Assembly: GCF_000015665.1 (NCBI RefSeq)
Contig: NC_008817.1
Span: 1-64,000 of the forward strand
Origin: Prochlorococcus marinus str. MIT 9515
Lineage (GTDB): Bacteria > Cyanobacteriota > Cyanobacteriia > PCC-6307 > Cyanobiaceae
DNA length: 64,000 nt
Reading direction: 5' to 3'
A program made the position numbers and the translations under genes. Under the pieces are notes generated by a model, which had not been told where the DNA came from, ran no database searches, and saw only the letters and a list, made by a program, of their open reading frames with translations. This document shows, in pieces, positions 20,162 through 30,371 of the stretch (position 1 is the first letter of the stretch; each line of letters begins with the position of its first letter).

Positions 20162-20391
20162 AAGAAGTTTCTAAGATATTGAATTTAGAGTCGATTCCAT
20201 GTCCTTTGAATGTAGTCAAATGCAAATTAGCATTAGAGAAGTTATCGAAAAATGAAGCTTTGATAGTCCATTTAGATAAAGGAGAACCAGAAGTAATGGT
20301 CAAAAGAGCTTTAAAAGAAATGAAGTTTTTTATTAAAACAATTGAAGAAGATCAAAAAAGCATAAAGTTTAAAATTTTGCATGAAAGTTGA
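20158..20391 (+). CDS. TusA/YeeD-family sulfurtransferase-like protein
   Basis: A 77-residue SirA/TusA-like protein. The diagnostic Cys-Pro is at residues 15-16 in [20 protein letters not shown]; the family usually has CPxP, here CPLN. The rest matches the two-layer alpha/beta fold, ending with a typical strand ([10 protein letters not shown]). Members relay sulfur for tRNA thiolation or other sulfur transfer; the substrate here is unknown. The TTG start overlaps the dnaJ stop by 4 nt, and its end overlaps rsgA by 11 nt. Confidence 0.85.
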   Translation: MKEVSKILNLESIPCPLNVVKCKLALEKLSKNEALIVHLDKGEPEVMVKRALKEMKFFIKTIEEDQKSIKFKILHES

Positions 20392-21298
20392 AAAAAAATA
20401 TAAAGGTCTTGTTATAAAAAAATTTAATGAATTTTTTCTTGTTGAATCATATCAAAAATATAATTCTGATAGTAATAAAAATTTTTTATGCAAAATTAGA
20501 AAGTCCGTAAATTTTAGAAATCAACTTGTTTTTGTTGGAGATGAAGTGATTTTGTCTCAAATTGATACGACAAGAAAACGAGCAATAATAGAAAGTTTAG
20601 TTAAAAGAAAAAATCTTTTAGAAAGACCATCTGTAGCTAATATTTCAAATATATATGTAATTTGTTCTGTACAAGAGCCGAAATTAAATTTATCTCAAGT
20701 TAATAGGTTTTTAATATCTGCTGAGCAAATGGGGGTAGAGGTTTCATTGGTGTTGACGAAGTGTGATTTGATAACAGAACAAAAAAGAATTCTTTTAGTT
20801 GAAAAATTTAAAAAGTGGGGATATCAAGCTATCACTTTAAATTTAAATAGCCCAAAAAATTTCACAAATTTAATGATTGAGTTAAAGAAAAAAAAATGTT
20901 CAATATTTATTGGCCCTTCTGGTGTTGGTAAGACTACTTTATTAAATATGATAATTCCAGGGTTAAATAACACTACCGCATCAGTTTCCAGCAAAATAAA
21001 ACGTGGGAAAAATACTACAAGAAATGTTGAACTGTTTTCTTTATCAAGCAAAAGTTATATTGTTGACACTCCCGGATTTAATATGCAAACACTTGAAATA
21101 GATATTCGCGAATTGCCTAATTTATATCCAGAAATTTACAGACAAGTAGTTATTAAAGGCATACATTGTAAATTTCGTAATTGTCTTCACATCAATGATC
21201 AGGGTTGTAATTTAAATAAAAATTTTGAAAGGTATACTTTTTATAAAGAAATGATTGAATCATTTAAGAGTCATTATTGTCCAATCCAGGCAGATTAA
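20381..21298 (+). CDS. rsgA: Ribosome small subunit-dependent GTPase RsgA
   Basis: A 305-residue circularly permuted GTPase that helps 30S subunit maturation. The order of motifs shows the permutation: G4 TKCD (about 127) comes before G1 GPSGVGKTT (about 178) and G3 DTPGF (about 229). The N-terminal OB-fold is present. The C-terminal zinc knuckle is in [15 protein letters not shown], around 262-276. The start overlaps the TusA-like gene by 11 nt; the end overlaps the convergent ebfC gene by 35 nt. Confidence 0.95.
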   Translation: MKVEKKYKGLVIKKFNEFFLVESYQKYNSDSNKNFLCKIRKSVNFRNQLVFVGDEVILSQIDTTRKRAIIESLVKRKNLLERPSVANISNIYVICSVQEPKLNLSQVNRFLISAEQMGVEVSLVLTKCDLITEQKRILLVEKFKKWGYQAITLNLNSPKNFTNLMIELKKKKCSIFIGPSGVGKTTLLNMIIPGLNNTTASVSSKIKRGKNTTRNVELFSLSSKSYIVDTPGFNMQTLEIDIRELPNLYPEIYRQVVIKGIHCKFRNCLHINDQGCNLNKNFERYTFYKEMIESFKSHYCPIQAD

Positions 21299-21614
21299 GA
21301 TTTAGTCCACCAGTTAAGTCATTCATTCTTTCTTTCATTGTAGTAGTTGAGGTTTCATGAGCTTTTTTGATAGCTTCTAAGATATTTTTTTCTATTTCTT
21401 CCTTATTAGATTCCGCAATTGTGTCCTTAACCTCAACTCTCAGAGGGAGTTGGTTTCCGCTAATCCATACCTTTATCATCTCATCATCGCTTTTACCTTC
21501 AATTTCCATGCTTTCAAGTTCATCTTGTAATTTCTGAGCATTTTGTTGAATTTCTTTAGCTTTTTTAAAAGCTTCTGTTAGTTGTCCAAAATTTGGAAGT
21601 CCAAAACCTGCCAT
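21264..21614 (-). CDS. ebfC: YbaB/EbfC family nucleoid-associated protein
   Basis: A 116-residue protein of the YbaB/EbfC family, small dimeric DNA-binding proteins of the nucleoid. Features are a long N-terminal helix ([19 protein letters not shown]), a central sheet ([14 protein letters not shown]) and a C-terminal helix with [15 protein letters not shown]. The N-terminal Gly/Phe stretch [12 protein letters not shown] is usual in cyanobacteria. It follows murB by 21 nt on the - strand and overlaps the end of rsgA by 35 nt. Confidence 0.92.
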   Translation of the reverse strand: MAGFGLPNFGQLTEAFKKAKEIQQNAQKLQDELESMEIEGKSDDEMIKVWISGNQLPLRVEVKDTIAESNKEEIEKNILEAIKKAHETSTTTMKERMNDLTGGLNLNLPGLDNNDS

Positions 21615-21635
21615 TTGATAAAAATGTTTCTTTAA

Positions 21636-22526
21636 TTAAGGATAGTCAAATCCGATCATTCTTACTTCCGGTTGAAGAAAAATCCCTTTCTTTTGTAGTA
21701 CTTTTTGTTGAATTACTGTTATTAAATCTAAAATATCTTTTGAATTAGCAGAAGATTTATTAACAATAAAATTTCCATGCATAGTTGATATTTCCGCGCC
21801 ACCTATTTTAAAACCTTTTAATCCTAATTCCTCAATTAATTGACCCGCATAAGTATTAGTTGGATTTTTAAAAACGCTTCCAAAGCTCGGTAAATCATAA
21901 GGCTGTTTATCGGTTTTTTGTTTAAGATTTTTCTTTGTAGTTTCTAATAACTTTTCAATATTTCCGTTAGGCTCAAAAAGTAGTTTAGCACTTATGACTA
22001 AAAGATTATTTTGCTGAAAAGGACTAAATCTATATTGAAAATTGATATCATTTTTTTCAATTTCAAATATTTTAAGAGTTTTAGTATCGATAACTTGAAC
22101 GGATATCAGATTATTTGCTAATGACATTTTTTCTGAACCTGCATTCATATAAATTGCACCTCCTACTGTGCCTGGGATTCCTACCGTCCACTCACCGCCT
22201 TGCAATCCATGTTTTGCAAGCATATTCGACATTTTTGGTAGCATTACACCAGCTTCTGCTACTACAATTCCAGTCTCGGATTGTAGTTTGATAGAGCGCA
22301 TTTTTTTTGTGCATATAGTTAAGCCTTTTAAGAAAATATTATTTATTAATAAATTTGAGCCAGCTCCTATTATTCGACATTTTTGATTATTTACATGCGC
22401 CCACTTTATTAAATTGATGAATTCATCAACATCATTTGGTTGTGAAAAATATTCTGCAAATCCACCAACTTTTATAGTTGTATAATTTGAAAGGTTTATT
22501 TTCTCTTCTAAATTAATATTTTCCAT
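21636..22526 (-). CDS. murB: UDP-N-acetylenolpyruvoylglucosamine reductase
   Basis: A 296-residue FAD enzyme forming UDP-MurNAc for peptidoglycan. It has NYTTIKVGGFAEYF at the N-terminus, the FAD-binding RIIGAGSNLLI, and GIPGTVGGAIYMNAG. The catalytic serine lies in PSFGSVFKNP. QLIEELGLKGFKIGGAEIS and a C-terminal QPEVRMIG complete the fold. It is 15 nt downstream of murC, giving a murC-murB-ebfC transcription order. Confidence 0.96.
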   Translation of the reverse strand: MENINLEEKINLSNYTTIKVGGFAEYFSQPNDVDEFINLIKWAHVNNQKCRIIGAGSNLLINNIFLKGLTICTKKMRSIKLQSETGIVVAEAGVMLPKMSNMLAKHGLQGGEWTVGIPGTVGGAIYMNAGSEKMSLANNLISVQVIDTKTLKIFEIEKNDINFQYRFSPFQQNNLLVISAKLLFEPNGNIEKLLETTKKNLKQKTDKQPYDLPSFGSVFKNPTNTYAGQLIEELGLKGFKIGGAEISTMHGNFIVNKSSANSKDILDLITVIQQKVLQKKGIFLQPEVRMIGFDYP

Positions 22527-22541
22527 TATTTTTTTAATCTT

Positions 22542-23951
22542 TTAAGTATTTTTATTATTTAATATTGACCATAGTTTATGACAATCTCCAGCACCCATAT
22601 TTAATATAAAATCATTTTCTTTCGTTAATTTAAAAAATTTATCTTTTATTTCATAATTGTTTTTTAAACATGTAACATTTTTATTTTTTTTATAAATAAG
22701 GTTTGCAATTACTTGCGAATTAATGTTATCTATATTTTCTTCTCCAGCACCAAAAATATTTGTTAAGTAGATAACATCGGCTTTTGATAATTCTTGGACA
22801 AACTCATGAATAAATTGTTTTACTCTAGTAAATCTATGTGGTTGAAAAATAGCAATTAATCTTCCTTTTTGATTTTTATTTATATTATTATCTATAATAA
22901 ATAACCTTGCCAAATCAATCGTGGCTTTAATTTCGTTTGGATGATGTGCATAATCATCATAAAAAACTCTTTGATTCAGTTCACCTCTAAATTCAAACCT
23001 TTTTTTTGGTAATTCTAGAGATTTGATATTTTTTTTTATCTCTTTAAAACTTACTCCAATCATTCTACAGGCTGCTATTGCAGCAGTAATATTTGAAAGA
23101 TTATGTAACCCTGGAATTGGGATATTTATACTGTCAACGAAATCGCCATGTTCATAATATTTTCCAATGGTTATATCTTTATTTATGGTATTTGGAATTA
23201 TTGAATAAGTAATATTATTTTTTTCTTTAATAGACCATTGATTATGTGAAGTAAAATTTTCTCTAGTAATTTTACAATCGTAATTAATTAATAATTTTTT
23301 GGAATTAGAGGCAAATTGTTTAAATGAGGATAGTATTTCATCGATATTAGAATAATGGTCACAATGATCGAAATCAATATTATTAATTATTCCAATGTTG
23401 GAAGTGTAATTATTAATTGTTCCGTCAGATTCATCTATTTCTGTTACTAGGTATTTTGTATTTTCGATATGAGCATTGGATTTATAAATTGGGATTATCC
23501 CACCAGTTATTGAAGAAGAATCATGAGTACATAACTCTAATAAAGTAGAAAGGAAAGTACTAGTTGAAGTTTTTCCATGACTTCCTGCTATGGATAATGT
23601 AATGTATGATTTCATTATCATCGCAAGAATTTCAGAACGATGTTTGATTAATAAATTATTTTTTTTGCAAAAGCATAATTCTTCATTATCATCTTTGATT
23701 GCTGAGCTAATAACAAAATTAATTGTTTGATTTTGAAATTGTGAAAGCACAAATTGAATATTAGTACTTATTTGAGAATCAAAAATTATTGCTCCAAATT
23801 CTTTTAATTTATTCGTTTCTTCATTTTTGACTAAATCAGAACCAGAAACTGAGTATCCCTTTTTTATTAATGCCAAAGCGATCGCAGACATTCCAATACC
23901 ACCAATGCCAATAAAATGAAAATGACCTCTGACAATTAAATTTGTATTCAA
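22542..23951 (-). CDS. murC: UDP-N-acetylmuramate--L-alanine ligase
   Basis: A 469-residue ATP-dependent ligase that adds the first amino acid of the peptidoglycan stem. The UDP-binding GIGGIGMSAIALAL is at 14-27, the ATP P-loop GSHGKTSTSTF near 119-129, and YDDYAHHPNEIKA in the C-terminal domain carries the conserved His pair. It is Asn/Lys-rich, as expected for the base composition. The first gene of the - strand mur unit, divergent from gap. Confidence 0.97.
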   Translation of the reverse strand: MNTNLIVRGHFHFIGIGGIGMSAIALALIKKGYSVSGSDLVKNEETNKLKEFGAIIFDSQISTNIQFVLSQFQNQTINFVISSAIKDDNEELCFCKKNNLLIKHRSEILAMIMKSYITLSIAGSHGKTSTSTFLSTLLELCTHDSSSITGGIIPIYKSNAHIENTKYLVTEIDESDGTINNYTSNIGIINNIDFDHCDHYSNIDEILSSFKQFASNSKKLLINYDCKITRENFTSHNQWSIKEKNNITYSIIPNTINKDITIGKYYEHGDFVDSINIPIPGLHNLSNITAAIAACRMIGVSFKEIKKNIKSLELPKKRFEFRGELNQRVFYDDYAHHPNEIKATIDLARLFIIDNNINKNQKGRLIAIFQPHRFTRVKQFIHEFVQELSKADVIYLTNIFGAGEENIDNINSQVIANLIYKKNKNVTCLKNNYEIKDKFFKLTKENDFILNMGAGDCHKLWSILNNKNT

Positions 23952-24148
23952 TTATGAACTTTATACTTAAAATCAAGATAACTTCTAAGTAATTATTTTG
24001 ACATTTAATTTTTACAAAAAATGTTTGTTTTTTTATGAATTAATACAAAAATAGAATTATTTGCTTAATAAATCAAAAAATACTTACGTTATTGCACAAA
24101 GTTCTGTATGATCAGCAACTTAGGTTAATCATCAGAAAATTTTTAGTT

Positions 24149-25171
24149 ATGACTTTGCGTGTTGCGATTAATGGGTTTGGCAGAATTGGGCGAAACTTCA
24201 TGCGTTGTTGGTTAAGTAGAGGTTCTTATACCAATATCGAAGTAGTTGGTATTAATGTAACTTCAGACCCAAAAACTAACGCTCATCTTCTCAAATATGA
24301 TTCAGTATTGGGAAAATTAGATGGTGTAGATATTCAATACACTGACGATACTTTTGTAATCAATAACAAAACAATCAAGTGTTTTTCTGATAGAAACCCA
24401 ATGAATTTACCTTGGAAAGATTGGGGGGTTGATTTAGTTATTGAATCAACTGGTGTTTTTAATACTGATGTTGGTGCAAGTAAGCACCTTGAGGTTGGTG
24501 CTAAGAAAGTAATTCTTACCGCACCTGGCAAAGGATCAGGTGTTGGGACTTATGTGGTTGGTGTGAATGCTGATCAATATAACCATAGTGATTATGATAT
24601 TTTGAGCAATGCTAGTTGCACTACAAATTGTTTAGCTCCAGTGGTAAAAGTTCTTGATCAAACGTTTGGAATTAATAAGGGATTAATGACAACAATCCAT
24701 AGCTATACTGGGGATCAACGCATTTTGGACAATAGTCATAGGGATTTAAGAAGGGCTAGAGCAGCAGCTACAAACATTGTTCCGACTTCAACAGGAGCCG
24801 CGAAAGCAGTTGCATTGGTTTATCCTGAAATGACTGGAAAATTGACTGGTATCGCAATGAGAGTTCCTACTCCTAACGTTTCAGCGGTGGACTTCGTATT
24901 CGAATCTTCAAAATCTGTGACCAGTGAAGAGGTTAATAATGCTCTTAAAGAATCTTCTTTGAGCTCAATGAAAGGAATTATTAAATATGGTGATGAGCCA
25001 CTCGTTTCAAGTGATTATGCAGGAACTAATGAGTCTTCAATTGTAGACGCTGATCTCACAATGTCTATTGGAGATAATTTGGTAAAAGTTCTTGCTTGGT
25101 ACGATAATGAATGGGGTTACAGTCAAAGAGTTGTAGATTTAGCTGAAATAGTTGCTAAAAAATGGGAATAA
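24149..25171 (+). CDS. gap2: Glyceraldehyde-3-phosphate dehydrogenase (Gap2 type)
   Basis: I take the ATG at 24149, giving 340 residues beginning [16 protein letters not shown]; an upstream in-frame TTG at 24092 would add 19 residues of poor quality. The catalytic Cys is in [12 protein letters not shown] (about residue 155), with a His in TIHSYTGDQ. The sequence matches cyanobacterial/plastid Gap2, which serves the Calvin cycle with NAD(P)H and is the target of CP12. A CP12-tail-like small protein is encoded elsewhere in this window. It abuts thiL end to end with no gap. Confidence 0.97.
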   Translation: MTLRVAINGFGRIGRNFMRCWLSRGSYTNIEVVGINVTSDPKTNAHLLKYDSVLGKLDGVDIQYTDDTFVINNKTIKCFSDRNPMNLPWKDWGVDLVIESTGVFNTDVGASKHLEVGAKKVILTAPGKGSGVGTYVVGVNADQYNHSDYDILSNASCTTNCLAPVVKVLDQTFGINKGLMTTIHSYTGDQRILDNSHRDLRRARAAATNIVPTSTGAAKAVALVYPEMTGKLTGIAMRVPTPNVSAVDFVFESSKSVTSEEVNNALKESSLSSMKGIIKYGDEPLVSSDYAGTNESSIVDADLTMSIGDNLVKVLAWYDNEWGYSQRVVDLAEIVAKKWE

Positions 25172-26158
25172 TCAAAAGTGAGAAAAAGATTTATTTGTAA
25201 ATAGATTTTTGTTATTGCAATTTTTAAAATCGATTGCAGCATCTCCATTTATAAAATATCCGATTTCCGTAATAGTTTTATCTGTACATAAAAGATTATC
25301 TGCCCATTTTCTTGGGAGAGAAAAAACTAGCTCATAATCTTCGCCTCCAAAAAAGTAATATTCGTCCCATTTATCTCCTTTAGGCCAATTTTTATGTTTA
25401 GGTATTTTTTTATAATCAATAATCGCTTTGCAATTACTTTCAGTTGCTAAATCTAATAATGCTTGAAATAATCCATCACTGCTATCAGTACAACCAATAG
25501 TATCAATGCTTTTGTTAGGGCGAGCTTTAAGTACTTTTTTAAGAAATTCAGTTTTAAGTTTTGGTTTGCGAAATTGTTGTAAAGAACTATTGACTAATGA
25601 CTTTGTTAGAGAAATATTTTTATCAAAATTTGTTTTATTTTTTATCATTAATCCTAATTTGCTGAGGCCATGAATTCCTGTAGTCAAGATGATTTCTTTA
25701 GGTTTGCATGAGTTTCTCCTTAATTTTAGTTCTCCTTGTGTTCCTAGAGCAGTCACAGAAATTACTTTTTCTTTTCCCACAGAACAATCCCCACCAAGGA
25801 TTAAGCCTCCGAAATGGTCTAAAGCTAGATTTATTCCTGTATATAAATCTTTAATCCAAATCCAATCTGTATTTGAAGGAACCACTAATCCAATAGTAAT
25901 TCCTATGATTTTGTTGCATCCACTTGAGATTAAGTCAGATACATTGCATGCTACGGCTTTCCATCCTATATCAATTGCAGAAATTGTATCATTATTAAAA
26001 TGGATATTTTCAACTAGTGAATCAGTATTAATAAGTAAGTTTGTATTTTTAGTTTTAACAAATGCGCAATCATCGGAGACTTGATTTTCTGGCATAAATT
26101 CAGCAAGCCTTTTTATTAATTCTTTTTCGCCAATATCTTCAAGTAGTTCTTTATGCAT
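25172..26158 (-). CDS. thiL: Thiamine-monophosphate kinase
   Basis: A 328-residue enzyme phosphorylating thiamine monophosphate to the diphosphate. Characteristic stretches are DDCAFV near the N-terminus, TDSLVENIHF, DIGWKAVACNVSDL with metal-binding Asp, GGDCSVGKE and IGCTDSSDGLFQALLDLA, with GGEDYELVF near the end. The Asp-rich ATP/Mg sites are intact. Its start overlaps the end of the cyclophilin gene by 8 nt, so the two are probably cotranscribed. It converges on gap. Confidence 0.94.
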   Translation of the reverse strand: MHKELLEDIGEKELIKRLAEFMPENQVSDDCAFVKTKNTNLLINTDSLVENIHFNNDTISAIDIGWKAVACNVSDLISSGCNKIIGITIGLVVPSNTDWIWIKDLYTGINLALDHFGGLILGGDCSVGKEKVISVTALGTQGELKLRRNSCKPKEIILTTGIHGLSKLGLMIKNKTNFDKNISLTKSLVNSSLQQFRKPKLKTEFLKKVLKARPNKSIDTIGCTDSSDGLFQALLDLATESNCKAIIDYKKIPKHKNWPKGDKWDEYYFFGGEDYELVFSLPRKWADNLLCTDKTITEIGYFINGDAAIDFKNCNNKNLFTNKSFSHF

Positions 26159-27242
26159 TTAATTTCAGTTTATCCATTCCACTTAAAACATCAATTGAGA
26201 TGATTGTGTCGTCTTTTGTTAGTTCTTCTAAAACTTCAGAGCCCTCAATTACATAACCAAATGCAGCATTCCTTCCATCAATTAGATTACGACCAGCTGG
26301 ATTAAGTTCTGCTTCATATAAAAAGAAGAAAAACTGAGATGATCCATCATTAACAGATGTACTAGAGTGGGACCACCCTAAGGTTCCCAGTGTTGCAAAT
26401 GGCAAAGTTGGCGTTTCTGTATAAAGGCCCAACTCTTCGAATGTTTCATTATAAAAAGTTTCGCTTTCGTCGGGTATTCTTATCTCTAGTGGGACATGTC
26501 TCTCCAAATTGGTTTCAGGATCTACGTATCCAATCTCATTACCAACTGGATCACCAGTTTGAAGAACAAAAAATTCTTCTGCCCTATTAATTGGTAGATT
26601 ACTGTAAAAGTTTTTTGAAGATAAATCTATAAATGCACCAGCAGTAAGAGGTGCATTAAATCCATCTATTATTGCTTGCATATCACCCTTAGAAGTTTTT
26701 ATTTTGACTTTTGCTCTACCAAGTAATCTCGGAAGATCGTCAAATTCACTTGGAATAGAGTATGGAAACTCATTTGGTAAAAAATATTCCTCAATTCCCC
26801 CTATTTTTTCTAATGCTTCTTTTCTGGTTGTGATAAATGAATATTTATCTTTGGATTTGGCTTGATCTTGAAGATTATCAAAATCATTTTTAAGATCTAA
26901 AAAAGTCTTTTCTACACTTTTTTGTTTTTCAATTGGCAATTCCTCAATAATTCGATTCTTATATTTTTTTAGTAAAGATTGACATTTTGTAACAGTTTTT
27001 GAGAGGGCTGGCCATCTTCCTCCTCTTACAAGGTCGCTTGTATCTTCTAACTTATGTTGAATTTCTTGTAGCTCAACTTGCTTTATAGGAAGGGCATTTC
27101 TTAGTATTGCATTGGGATCTTTTACTGCGTTTCCAGTAGGTAAATCAGCTAATACTTGCGTTGGTTTTAAGAAGCAAACTTGAATTAAAATTAAAAATAA
27201 AAGTAAATAACGTTTGTTCTGATTTGATAAGAAGTTTTGCAT
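26151..27242 (-). CDS. Cyclophilin-type peptidyl-prolyl isomerase, TLP40-like
   Basis: A 363-residue protein with an N-terminal hydrophobic segment ([15 protein letters not shown]) that fits a signal peptide or anchor. Residues about 40-170 form a helical region like that of plastid TLP40/CYP38. The C-terminal half is the cyclophilin barrel, with ADLPTG upstream, [19 protein letters not shown] and [13 protein letters not shown]. The catalytic Arg/Phe pattern is only partly conserved, as in CYP38, so isomerase activity may be weak. CYP38 helps photosystem II assembly in the thylakoid lumen; that role here is inferred. Overlaps thiL by 8 nt. Confidence 0.88.
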   Translation of the reverse strand: MQNFLSNQNKRYLLLFLILIQVCFLKPTQVLADLPTGNAVKDPNAILRNALPIKQVELQEIQHKLEDTSDLVRGGRWPALSKTVTKCQSLLKKYKNRIIEELPIEKQKSVEKTFLDLKNDFDNLQDQAKSKDKYSFITTRKEALEKIGGIEEYFLPNEFPYSIPSEFDDLPRLLGRAKVKIKTSKGDMQAIIDGFNAPLTAGAFIDLSSKNFYSNLPINRAEEFFVLQTGDPVGNEIGYVDPETNLERHVPLEIRIPDESETFYNETFEELGLYTETPTLPFATLGTLGWSHSSTSVNDGSSQFFFFLYEAELNPAGRNLIDGRNAAFGYVIEGSEVLEELTKDDTIISIDVLSGMDKLKLNA

Positions 27243-27285
27243 AGCACTCTTACAGGTTTATGATCCTTGGGTATGTAATACAGGA

Positions 27286-27846
27286 ATGATTTCCAGTAAC
27301 GATTTTCGCACAGGTACCACCATTGAGATAGATGGACAAGTTTGGCGCGTAGTAGAATTCCTACATGTTAAGCCTGGTAAAGGTTCTGCGTTTGTGCGAA
27401 CAAAATTAAAATCAGTTCGAAACGGTAATGTAGTCGAAAAAACTTTTCGAGCTGGAGAATCAGTACAACAAGCTGTCCTTGAAAAGTCTAACCTGCAACA
27501 TACTTATGTGGAGTCAGGTGATTATGTTTTTATGGATATGACAAGTTTTGAAGAAACAAGACTCTCTTCTGATCAAATTGGTAGAGGTTCAAAATACTTA
27601 AAAGAAGGTATGGAGGTTAATGTGATTTTTTATAAAGATAAAGTTTTAGAAGTTGAACTTCCAATTTCAATAACTTTAAAAGTTACAGAAACAGATCCAG
27701 GAGTGAAAGGAGATACTGCAAGTGGGGGCACTAAACCAGCTATCCTAGAGACAGGTGCTCAAGTTATGGTTCCTTTGTTTATTTCCGTAGGAGAAATGAT
27801 TAAAGTTGATACCCGTAACGATAGCTATCTTGGACGTGAAAACTAA
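27286..27846 (+). CDS. efp: Translation elongation factor P
   Basis: A 186-residue EF-P, the usual length, relieving ribosome stalling on proline stretches. The domain I loop has [14 protein letters not shown], with the normally modified Lys at residue 32. Domains II and III follow, with the family ending [12 protein letters not shown] and [10 protein letters not shown]. It is divergent from the cyclophilin gene (43-nt spacer) and overlaps accB by one base (TAATG), indicating translational coupling. Confidence 0.98.
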   Translation: MISSNDFRTGTTIEIDGQVWRVVEFLHVKPGKGSAFVRTKLKSVRNGNVVEKTFRAGESVQQAVLEKSNLQHTYVESGDYVFMDMTSFEETRLSSDQIGRGSKYLKEGMEVNVIFYKDKVLEVELPISITLKVTETDPGVKGDTASGGTKPAILETGAQVMVPLFISVGEMIKVDTRNDSYLGREN

Positions 27847-28352
27847 TGGCTATGAAATTAGATCATGATGATTTAGATCGCTTGATAGAAAAAATTTCTA
27901 CCAGTGATATTCAAGAATTTTCTCTAGAAGGAGAAGATTTCAAACTCGAAATAAAAAGAAATCTGTTTGACAAGAATTATTTAAATACTAATTCAACAAC
28001 AAACAATTCTTCGGAGAAGCAAATAATTGCTCCTCCAATAGCTCCAATAGACAGCATCTCCTTATCAGATAACGCTACAGCCACTCCGACGGCTCCTCCA
28101 GGACGCTCAGATCTTACTGATATTGTTTCCCCTATGGTTGGAACGTTTTACAGGGCAGCAGCTCCTGGAGAGGATCCTTTCGTGGAATTGGGTAGTAAAA
28201 TAAATGTTGGACAAACGATTTGTATACTTGAGGCTATGAAGTTAATGAACGAAATTGAATCAGAGTTTAATGCTGAAATCGTAGAAATACTTGTTGAGAA
28301 TGGAACACCAGTAGAATTTGGACAGGTATTAATGCGCGTTAAACAGTCTTGA
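27846..28352 (+). CDS. accB: Biotin carboxyl carrier protein of acetyl-CoA carboxylase
   Basis: A 168-residue BCCP carrying biotin for fatty acid synthesis. The biotinylation motif ILEAMKLMNEIES has its Lys near residue 132. The N-terminal helix DLDRLIEKISTSDIQEFSLE is typical, followed by a Pro/Ala/Thr-rich linker (about 60-90). It uses the ATG overlapping the efp stop. The efp-accB pair is also seen in other cyanobacteria. Its last 24 nt overlap the convergent pdxA. Confidence 0.97.
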   Translation: MAMKLDHDDLDRLIEKISTSDIQEFSLEGEDFKLEIKRNLFDKNYLNTNSTTNNSSEKQIIAPPIAPIDSISLSDNATATPTAPPGRSDLTDIVSPMVGTFYRAAAPGEDPFVELGSKINVGQTICILEAMKLMNEIESEFNAEIVEILVENGTPVEFGQVLMRVKQS

Positions 28353-29369
28353 ACCTTTTGTTAAATCAATAGCTGTTTTTATTGCTTCAACCATACTTTG
28401 AGATTGTGCTATTCCTTTGCCAGCAATATCAAAGCCAGTTCCATGATCGGGAGATGTTCTAATAAAAGGTAAACCTAGGGTTGTGTTAACTGAGTAATTA
28501 AGAGCTATAACTTTAATTGGAATTAATCCTTGATCATGATACATAGCAAGAATTCCATTATGTGTTGGAGCTTTATCCTCTCTCCAAGCTTTTGCTGATG
28601 AATTCCAGCAAGTATCTGGAGAAATTGGACCTAATAAGTGAACATCCTTGTTTTGTTCGCTCCAGCTATTCACGGCATCATTGATCCAATCATGCTCTTC
28701 GCTTCCTAATATTCCTTCTTCACCGGCATGTGGATTTAACCCAGCAATTTTTAGAATCGGTTTTTCAACATAATTCTTACAAAATGTCGCAAGCAAATTT
28801 AATTTTGAATGAATTAATTTAGTTGACAATTGTTTTGGGACTTCACAAAGGGGGATATGGGTTGTCGCTAATAAAGTGTTAAACCTCCAATTAGTTATTG
28901 GAGATTTAGCGGTAAACAACATACCAAAATTATTTACCTGACAAGATTCAGCCAATAACTCAGTTTGACCAGAATAATTATGACCTGCCAAAGCCCATGA
29001 CTTTTTACAAATAGGTCCAGTAACTAAAGCTGCATTTCGATATTTTTGGACAATTTCAATGGCTTTTTTTAAATAAAAAAAACTTGAATTTCCATTGCTT
29101 TGTTTTGGTTTATTAATTTCAAAAGGAATTTCTATATCATGTATTTGATAATTGCTTGGATCGACAATATTTTGTACTCCTAAAGATTTAAGTTTTTTAT
29201 ACGTATTTTTTAAGTTTATTTTTGATCCCACAATTAATGTATCAATATTATTGGGAATTTCCTTTGAACTAAGAGCCTTTAATATGATTTCAGGTCCAAT
29301 ACCTGAATCATCTCCAACACTGATAATAACTTTCAAGCGATCATCAATAGTATTACGTTTATTACTCAT
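28329..29369 (-). CDS. pdxA: 4-hydroxythreonine-4-phosphate dehydrogenase
   Basis: A 346-residue PdxA of the DXP-dependent vitamin B6 pathway. The N-terminus SVGDDSGIGPEIILKAL is diagnostic. Metal-binding histidines are in TTHIPLCEVP, GLNPHAGEEG and AMYHDQGLIPIKV. TSPDHGTGFDIAGKG closes the active site. ATG start at 29369. It converges on accB with 24 nt overlap and lies 92 nt from the SDR gene upstream on the same strand. Confidence 0.96.
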   Translation of the reverse strand: MSNKRNTIDDRLKVIISVGDDSGIGPEIILKALSSKEIPNNIDTLIVGSKINLKNTYKKLKSLGVQNIVDPSNYQIHDIEIPFEINKPKQSNGNSSFFYLKKAIEIVQKYRNAALVTGPICKKSWALAGHNYSGQTELLAESCQVNNFGMLFTAKSPITNWRFNTLLATTHIPLCEVPKQLSTKLIHSKLNLLATFCKNYVEKPILKIAGLNPHAGEEGILGSEEHDWINDAVNSWSEQNKDVHLLGPISPDTCWNSSAKAWREDKAPTHNGILAMYHDQGLIPIKVIALNYSVNTTLGLPFIRTSPDHGTGFDIAGKGIAQSQSMVEAIKTAIDLTKGSRLFNAH

Positions 29370-29461
29370 AATAAAATTTTGATGTGGAAAATTAAAGGAT
29401 TCATGTTCTCCTAAAACGTTTGATTTGATTATTAATTAATGTCATAAAATCAAATTATTAT

Positions 29462-30343
29462 TTATTTAATGTTAATAAGACAATTATCTAAACCTACTTG
29501 ATAGTTTTTGTAAATAAGTTTGTATCCTAATTCTTCACATAATAATTTATTAGATACTCTTCTGTTTTCTAACCAAAATGATTGAGCTATTGGAGATAAA
29601 TCTTTTTTAGCCTCTTCAAATAATATTTTTTTAGGCATCCTTAATCCAAGTAATTGATAGCCATATCTTATGACTTCAATCTGTGAGCAAGGTTCGTCAT
29701 CAGCGATATTAATTATTTGATGAAAATCTAATTTATTTTTATTCTGAATTAAGTAGATAATTGCATTTGCGATATCAGCAACATGTATTCTCGAAAAAAC
29801 TTGATTATCTTTATGGATCACTTTAATTTTTTTAGTTGTAATGGCTTCCAAAGTTGATCTTCCCGGTCCATAAATTCCAGGTAATCTGAAGATTTGAATT
29901 GGCAAATTTGAATGAATCCATTCTTTTTCACAATTTAATCTTCTTTGACTTCTTTGTTGTAAGGGGTTGGGTTCATCTTTTTCAGATACCCAATCACCAT
30001 GAGTATTACCATAGACCCCAGTGGTAGAAAGATATCCAACCCACTTGACAGAAAGATTATTTATTTTATTTTTTAGACTTTTTAGTACTGGGTCATTACC
30101 ATTTTTGTCGGGTGGTATGCAACTAAGTATATGTGTAACTCCATCAAGTATTGAATCTTCAGGTAATAAGTTATTTTCACTATTAAAAATAAAACTATTG
30201 GGGTCATTATTGGCTGATCTAGAACTTGTTAAAGCTGTGCATCCTAGCTTTCTGATTGATTTAGCAAAATAGTCTCCACTAAAACCTCCTCCAAAGATTA
30301 CAAATTTATTTTTTATTGTTAGTGGACTTGCTAAATCGATCAT
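29462..30343 (-). CDS. NAD(P)-dependent epimerase/dehydratase-like SDR
   Basis: A 293-residue extended SDR. The N-terminal Rossmann motif is FVIFGGGFSGDYFAKSI (about 14-30). A YLSTTGVYG stretch corresponds to the strand before the catalytic site; RLPGIYGPGRSTLEAI follows. The canonical YxxxK is not obvious, as in YeeZ-like atypical SDRs, so catalysis is uncertain. Substrate unknown, possibly a nucleotide sugar. It is divergent from a small gene with a LexA-box-like operator lying between them. Confidence 0.85.
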   Translation of the reverse strand: MIDLASPLTIKNKFVIFGGGFSGDYFAKSIRKLGCTALTSSRSANNDPNSFIFNSENNLLPEDSILDGVTHILSCIPPDKNGNDPVLKSLKNKINNLSVKWVGYLSTTGVYGNTHGDWVSEKDEPNPLQQRSQRRLNCEKEWIHSNLPIQIFRLPGIYGPGRSTLEAITTKKIKVIHKDNQVFSRIHVADIANAIIYLIQNKNKLDFHQIINIADDEPCSQIEVIRYGYQLLGLRMPKKILFEEAKKDLSPIAQSFWLENRRVSNKLLCEELGYKLIYKNYQVGLDNCLINIK

Positions 30344-30357
30344 GTAGTATTATAACT

Positions 30358-30371
30358 AGTACATATGTATT
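30358..30371. promoter_or_regulatory. Candidate LexA (SOS) operator
   Basis: AGTACATATGTATT lies immediately before the ATG at 30372. It contains the perfect palindrome TACATATGTA and matches the reported cyanobacterial LexA consensus RGTACNNNDGTWCB at all but one defined position (T for C near the end). It overlaps the likely start region of the downstream small gene and is 15 nt from the start of the divergent SDR gene. Binding is an inference. Confidence 0.5.

Noticed and set aside
24092-24148. N-terminal extension of gap
   Set aside because: The 19 extra residues do not match GAPDH, and the ATG at 24149 gives the conserved start [16 protein letters not shown].
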